Shown: piece by piece, positions 60,554 to 64,000 of the stretch | How positions within the stretch are numbered: the first letter of the stretch is position 1 | How the letters are laid out: every line of letters begins with the position of its first letter | Assembly (NCBI GenBank): GCA_900696525.1 | Contig: CAADGL010000017.1 | Span: 62,001-126,000, forward strand | Direction of reading: 5' to 3' | Length of the DNA stretch: 64,000 nucleotides | From: an uncultured Planctomycetota bacterium | GTDB taxonomy: Bacteria > Planctomycetota > Phycisphaerae > UBA1845 > Fen-1342 | Program-made: the position numbers and the translations under genes | The notes under the pieces: generated by a model | Databases searched by the model: none | Seen by the model: the letters and a program-made list of their open reading frames with translations, nothing else | What the model was told of the DNA's origin: nothing

Positions 60554-60783
60554 CGGCAGAGCCCCGACAATTGAGCCTCGTCAAGGGCCGGGAGCGCTAC
60601 CTGTTTTCGTATCACCGCGGGCAGGAAGCCGAACTTATCGCGTCGTTCGTGCGGCTGGCCGAGGACGCCCGGTGCGGGTTCACCTGGCTGGACGCGGCGA
60701 TCCTGAGCTTCCAGGTGGAACGTCAGGACGAGTCGGCCGAGGGACCAGCCGATGTGGCGCGGCGCGGCGGCGTGTTTCTTTGA
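60550..60783 (+). CDS. conserved-looking 77-residue protein of unknown function
   Basis: A 77-residue soluble protein starting at ATG 60550 with GGAGG 9 nt upstream and overlapping the preceding stop by four bases (ATGA). It opens with MTAEPRQLSLVKGRERYLF and contains EAELIASFVRLAEDARCGFTWLDAAILSFQVE, with no recognised domain. The tight coupling and good ribosome site show it is a real gene. It sits between the lipoprotein gene and the xer recombinase. Function unknown. Confidence 0.75.
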   Translation: MTAEPRQLSLVKGRERYLFSYHRGQEAELIASFVRLAEDARCGFTWLDAAILSFQVERQDESAEGPADVARRGGVFL

Positions 60784-60838
60784 CCGGGAATCGAAGTCCG
60801 GGATGCGAGCGCAAGACAGAAATCAACGGTAGCCAAGC

Positions 60839-61786
60839 ATGAGCGCCCAACAGTCCATCGTCGAACAGTTCATCACGTACCTGCGTGCGGAGCGGCATTT
60901 CTCGGCGCACACGGCCCGGTGCTACGCGGCCGACCTGGACCAGTTCCGGGCGTACTTCGCGCAGCCGAACGGCTCGACGAACGGCGACAATGGCCGCGGC
61001 GAGCCGGGGGCGCGGGCGCCGGACCAGCGGCTGTTGAGCGTGGACACGGAGGCGGTGCGCACCTTCATGGCGCACCTGCGGGACAAGAACTACTGCAAGA
61101 GCACGGTGGCGCGGAAGCTGGCGACGCTGCGGAGCTTCTACAAGTTCCTGATGCGCCGCAACTACGTCCAGAACAACCCCGTCGCCCCGATCCGCACGCC
61201 CAAGCAGGACAAGAAGCTGCCCAAGTTCCTCGAGGTCGAGCAGATCGAGCGGCTCTTCGCCAACTGCGAGACCAACACGCTGCTCGGCTCGCGCGACCGC
61301 GCCATCCTCGAAACGCTCTACTCGACCGGCATGCGCGTCAGCGAGCTCATCATGCTCAACGTCGCCGACGTCGACCTCGGCGCCAGCATCGTCCGCGTCC
61401 ACGGCAAGGGCAAGAAGGAGCGCGTCATTCCGCTCGGCCCGGGCGCCGTCCGCGCCATCATCCACTACCTCGACCTGCGCCGCGCCGCCAACCTCTCGCG
61501 CATGGACGCCGACGCCCTGTTCATCAACAAGCACGGCCAGCGCCTCAGCACCCGCAGCGTCCGCCGCAAGCTCGACAAGTACCTCCTCGAGGCCGGGCTC
61601 GACCTGTCCGTCAGCCCGCACACGTTGCGGCACAGCTTCGCCACGCACATGCTTCAGCGCGGCGCCGACCTGCGCAGCGTGCAGGAGCTGCTCGGTCACC
61701 AGAGCCTCAGCACCACGCAGATCTACACGCAGATCGCCGGCGAGAAGACGCGCGAGGACTACGCCAAGGCCCACCCGCGCGCCTGA
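60839..61786 (+). CDS. xerC: tyrosine recombinase XerC/XerD
   Basis: A 315-residue tyrosine recombinase of the Xer type. The N-terminal SAM-like domain is at about 6-105; catalytic residues are Arg166 (TGMRVSEL), Lys190 (GKGKKER), His261 and Arg264 (HTLRHSFATHM), His287 (LLGHQSL) and Tyr296 (STTQIYTQ). It acts at dif to resolve chromosome dimers. The length is typical; a stretch with GSTNGDNGRGEPG (near 45-57) is a small insert in the N-terminal domain. Which of XerC or XerD cannot be decided without a comparison. No attachment site or phage gene is next to it, so a housekeeping role is likely. Confidence 0.92.
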   Translation: MSAQQSIVEQFITYLRAERHFSAHTARCYAADLDQFRAYFAQPNGSTNGDNGRGEPGARAPDQRLLSVDTEAVRTFMAHLRDKNYCKSTVARKLATLRSFYKFLMRRNYVQNNPVAPIRTPKQDKKLPKFLEVEQIERLFANCETNTLLGSRDRAILETLYSTGMRVSELIMLNVADVDLGASIVRVHGKGKKERVIPLGPGAVRAIIHYLDLRRAANLSRMDADALFINKHGQRLSTRSVRRKLDKYLLEAGLDLSVSPHTLRHSFATHMLQRGADLRSVQELLGHQSLSTTQIYTQIAGEKTREDYAKAHPRA

Positions 61787-61873
61787 CCCGGTCCTTCACG
61801 ACCTCTCCGCCGAGGCGCCCACGGCGCGCCCCGGCTTGACTCGCCTGCGCAGCGCTCGCACAATCGCCCGGCG

Positions 61874-63109
61874 ATGAGCTTTGAAACCCTGAGTTTTCCG
61901 CGCGCCGAGGCGGTCTGGAGCGCCCTCGCCCAGCACGTCCGCCCCGGACGCCTGCGCGACCTCGCCATTGAGCAGGCCATCGGCACCGTCCTCGGCGCCG
62001 ACGCGCCCGCCGCAATCGATTACCCACCCTATGACCGCGCCGCGATGGACGGCTACGCCGTGCGGACCTCGGACGCCGGCGGCGCTCCGGCGCGGCTGAG
62101 ACTCGCCGGCCTCGTCCCGGCCGGGGCGGCGGCCAGCGCGGCGCTCGAATCTGGCACGTGCATCCAGGTCAACACCGGGGCCGTTGTGCCGGGCGGGGCC
62201 GACGCGGTCGTTCCCGTCGAGGACGCCGCGCCGGGCGACAACGGACTCGTGGTCATCAACGAAGCGCCTCGACCCGGACAGCACATCGAACGCCGCGGAG
62301 CGATCTGCGCGCGCGGTGACATCCTCGCGCCGGTGGGGACGCGCGTGACGTGCGTGACGGCGGCGGCGCTCGCCGCGGGGGGAGTCGCGCGCGTGCAGGC
62401 GTTCGCCCGGCCGCAAGTGGCGCTGGTGACCACGGGCAGCGAGCTGGTGGAGCACGGGTCGCGTCTTCAGCACGGGCAGATTCACGAGACCAACAGCCTG
62501 GCGCTGAGCGAGCAGATCACGCGCGCGGGTGGCGAAGTGCTGTACCAGGGCCGCTGCGCCGATGAGCCCGCGGCCCTGCACGCGGCGCTCGAACTCGGCC
62601 TGGCGCACGACGTACTGGTCGTCACGGGCGGGATGTCGAAGGGAACGCACGACCTGGCGCCGGCGCAGCTCGAAAGCTTGGGCGTGCAGTGGCTCGTCAG
62701 CGGCCTCGACCTCAAGCCCGGGAAGCCCACGCGCATCGGCCGCGGTCCGTCGGGCTGCTGGGTGCTCGGGCTTCCCGGAAACCCGGTGAGCTGCGCCGTC
62801 TGCTTCACGCTGTTCGCTGCGCCGCTCCTGGCCGGACTCCAGGGGCTGGCCGTGCGCCCGCCGGCGATGCTCTCGGGCTGGCTCGAGGAGCCGATGAAGT
62901 CAAACGGGCTGCGGCCCATGTTTCAGCCCGGCGTATGGCGCACGAACGGCCTCCGCGAGGCGTGCGTCCGGCCGCTGCCCTGGCGCGGCTCGGGCGATCC
63001 CTTCGGCCTGGCGCGCGCCAACGCGCTCATCTACCGGCCGTCGAACGCGCCGGCCGCGGTCGAGGGCGAACAGGTCAGTTTCGTGGTGCTGGACACGCCG
63101 GCCCTCTGA
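61874..63109 (+). CDS. moeA: molybdopterin molybdotransferase MoeA
   Basis: A 411-residue MoeA, which inserts molybdate into molybdopterin. Seen: YPPYDRAAMDGYAVRTSD (residues about 43-60), GTCIQVNTGAVVPGGADAVVPVED (near 94-117), the GSELVEHGSRL motif (near 190-200), the domain III TGGMSKGTHD signature (near 252-261) and GKPTRIGRG (near 283-291). Full length and complete. The start ATG 61874 lies 88 bp after xerC. No other molybdenum-cofactor gene is adjacent. Confidence 0.93.
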   Translation: MSFETLSFPRAEAVWSALAQHVRPGRLRDLAIEQAIGTVLGADAPAAIDYPPYDRAAMDGYAVRTSDAGGAPARLRLAGLVPAGAAASAALESGTCIQVNTGAVVPGGADAVVPVEDAAPGDNGLVVINEAPRPGQHIERRGAICARGDILAPVGTRVTCVTAAALAAGGVARVQAFARPQVALVTTGSELVEHGSRLQHGQIHETNSLALSEQITRAGGEVLYQGRCADEPAALHAALELGLAHDVLVVTGGMSKGTHDLAPAQLESLGVQWLVSGLDLKPGKPTRIGRGPSGCWVLGLPGNPVSCAVCFTLFAAPLLAGLQGLAVRPPAMLSGWLEEPMKSNGLRPMFQPGVWRTNGLREACVRPLPWRGSGDPFGLARANALIYRPSNAPAAVEGEQVSFVVLDTPAL

Positions 63110-63123
63110 CGGAGCGAGCCCGG

Positions 63124-64000
63124 TTGCGCGACACGGCGAGACATCCTGCACCGGCAGCGCCCGCGGCAACCAGCGAGGTGCTGCTGAACGTCCTGGGCGC
63201 GGGGCTCACGGCGGTGCTGCTGTCACTGGCGCTGCCGCCCTGGTCGCGCTACACGTGGCCGCTGGCGCTGGTCGGGCTGGCGCCGTGGGCGTACGCGGTC
63301 TGCCGGACGCAGCGCGCCTGGGCCGTGTACTGGAGCAGCCACCTGCTGGGTTTCGCGTTCTTTCTGGTGAACCTGGCCTGGCTGATGCCTGTAACCGGGC
63401 TCGGATTCGTGGCCCTGGCGGCGTACCTGGCGATCTACTGGCCGGCGGCGGCCTGGGGCATCCGCACGGCGCAGCGGTTCGGCGTGTCGGTGGTGTGGTC
63501 GCTGCCCGTGGTGTGGGTCGCGTGCGAGTACCTGCGCGCCTGGGTGATGAGCGGCTTTCCCTGGCTGTTCATCTCGCACTCGTTCTATCTGCAACCGGCG
63601 CTGATCCAGATCAGCGACCTGGTGGGGGCGTACGGCGTCACGTTCCTGGCGGCGATGGTCAGCGGCGTCGTCGCACAGCAGTTGCTGCTCTTGCGCACGG
63701 GCGCGCGGCGCTTCCGCACGCAGTGGCGGCTTGGCGTGCTGGTGACATGCCTGTCGTGGGTCGGCACCGTGCTGTACGGCTACTTTCGGATGACCCAGGT
63801 GCGCGCTCTGGAGGACGGGCCGCGCGTCGCCGTCATCCAGCACGACTTCGTCCAGCGCACCGAGCCGCCGATCGTGCCGTCGGAGGCCGTCTTCGCCGCC
63901 TACGTCGCGCTCGGGGCGCAGGCGGCCGCCGAGCGTCCGGACCTGATCGTCTTTCCAGAGACCGCCTCGGGCGGCATCCAGAACCTCGAGTTCATCAACA
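63124..64000 (+). CDS. lnt: apolipoprotein N-acyltransferase (3' end cut by window)
   Basis: The first 292 residues of Lnt, which adds the third acyl chain to lipoproteins in the inner membrane. Several transmembrane segments (LLNVLGAGLTAVLLSLALPPW, YWSSHLLGFAFFLVNLAWLM, VALAAYLAIYWPAAAWGIR) are followed by a nitrilase-type domain whose catalytic Glu lies in FPETASGG (near residue 281). Typical sequence SGFPWLFISHSFYLQPALIQISDLVGAYGV is seen (near 143-172). The TTG start at 63124 has GGAG 9 nt upstream; GTG 63178 is possible. It ends at the window edge. Two lipoprotein genes lie 3-4 kb upstream. Confidence 0.9.
   Translation, partial: MRDTARHPAPAAPAATSEVLLNVLGAGLTAVLLSLALPPWSRYTWPLALVGLAPWAYAVCRTQRAWAVYWSSHLLGFAFFLVNLAWLMPVTGLGFVALAAYLAIYWPAAAWGIRTAQRFGVSVVWSLPVVWVACEYLRAWVMSGFPWLFISHSFYLQPALIQISDLVGAYGVTFLAAMVSGVVAQQLLLLRTGARRFRTQWRLGVLVTCLSWVGTVLYGYFRMTQVRALEDGPRVAVIQHDFVQRTEPPIVPSEAVFAAYVALGAQAAAERPDLIVFPETASGGIQNLEFIN

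Noticed and set aside
60839-61786. Integrase of a mobile element
   Set aside because: The protein is Xer-like in length and motifs, lies among housekeeping genes, and no attachment site, tRNA or phage gene adjoins.

Overview
The window is very GC-rich bacterial chromosome (roughly two-thirds or more G+C by eye) with no rRNA, plasmid, phage or CRISPR module. Several family signatures together suggest a planctomycete, possibly a Phycisphaerae-like lineage: ThuA/DUF1080 fusion, two PEP-CTERM proteins, dockerin-like C-terminal tails on secreted proteins without cellulosome genes, many short GC-rich hairpin repeats, single-gene scattering of normally clustered subunits (nuoC alone, sucD alone), and secreted kelch-like and subtilisin-like proteins. 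This is inference from gene content; no marker phylogeny was possible.

Layout. 1-0.9 kb: rplM (5' cut) and rpsI. 1-9.8 kb: M16 peptidase, thioesterase, tRNA-Arg(CCT), TrmJ-like methyltransferase, histone-deacetylase-like hydrolase, dapA, then a three-gene ECF sigma / anti-sigma / secreted protein operon. 10-18 kb: class II photolyase, DMT exporter, an orphan nuoC, a kelch-like secreted protein gene broken by two frameshifts, and an ABC ATPase with its large membrane partner. 18-25 kb: acetoacetyl-CoA synthetase, a zinc-ribbon coiled-coil protein coupled to RNase H, NCS2-type permease, type II NADH dehydrogenase. 25-29 kb: ThuA-DUF1080 protein, then a REP-associated transposase (RAYT) gene bracketed by mirrored repeat clusters, then sucD. 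29-34 kb: MraY/WecA-like transferase, gcvT, HIT hydrolase, lipoprotein esterase. 34.1-34.5 kb: a tRNA-Ile(CAU) gene split by a 275-nt group I intron. 34.6-42.4 kb: PEP-CTERM lamin-tail protein, phosphoglycerate dehydrogenase, PEP-CTERM repeat protein, hairpin repeats, formyltransferase, and two tandem subtilisins with dockerin-like tails. 42.5-54 kb: GCS2-type ligase, lipoprotein, hsp20-lon pair, HU, O-methyltransferase, tRNA-Gln(CTG), UbiB kinase, dnaK. 54-64 kb: gamma carbonic anhydrase, trmB, cysK, dppD-dppF ATPases, TolB-like and CsgG-like lipoproteins, a 77-residue protein, xerC/D, moeA and lnt (3' cut).

Transcription and translation. Genes are mostly short operons or single units on both strands. 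Many starts have GGAG-type ribosome sites, but at least four genes (trmJ, dapA, the MraY-like gene, ubiB) have a TANAAT/TATAGT box only 6-10 nt before the ATG and no ribosome site, which suggests leaderless mRNAs. Stress and proteostasis functions (Hsp20-Lon, DnaK, ECF sigma) and envelope functions (lipoproteins, Lnt, PEP-CTERM, MraY-like) are recurrent themes. The two most notable signals are the tRNA group I intron and the RAYT/REP unit.
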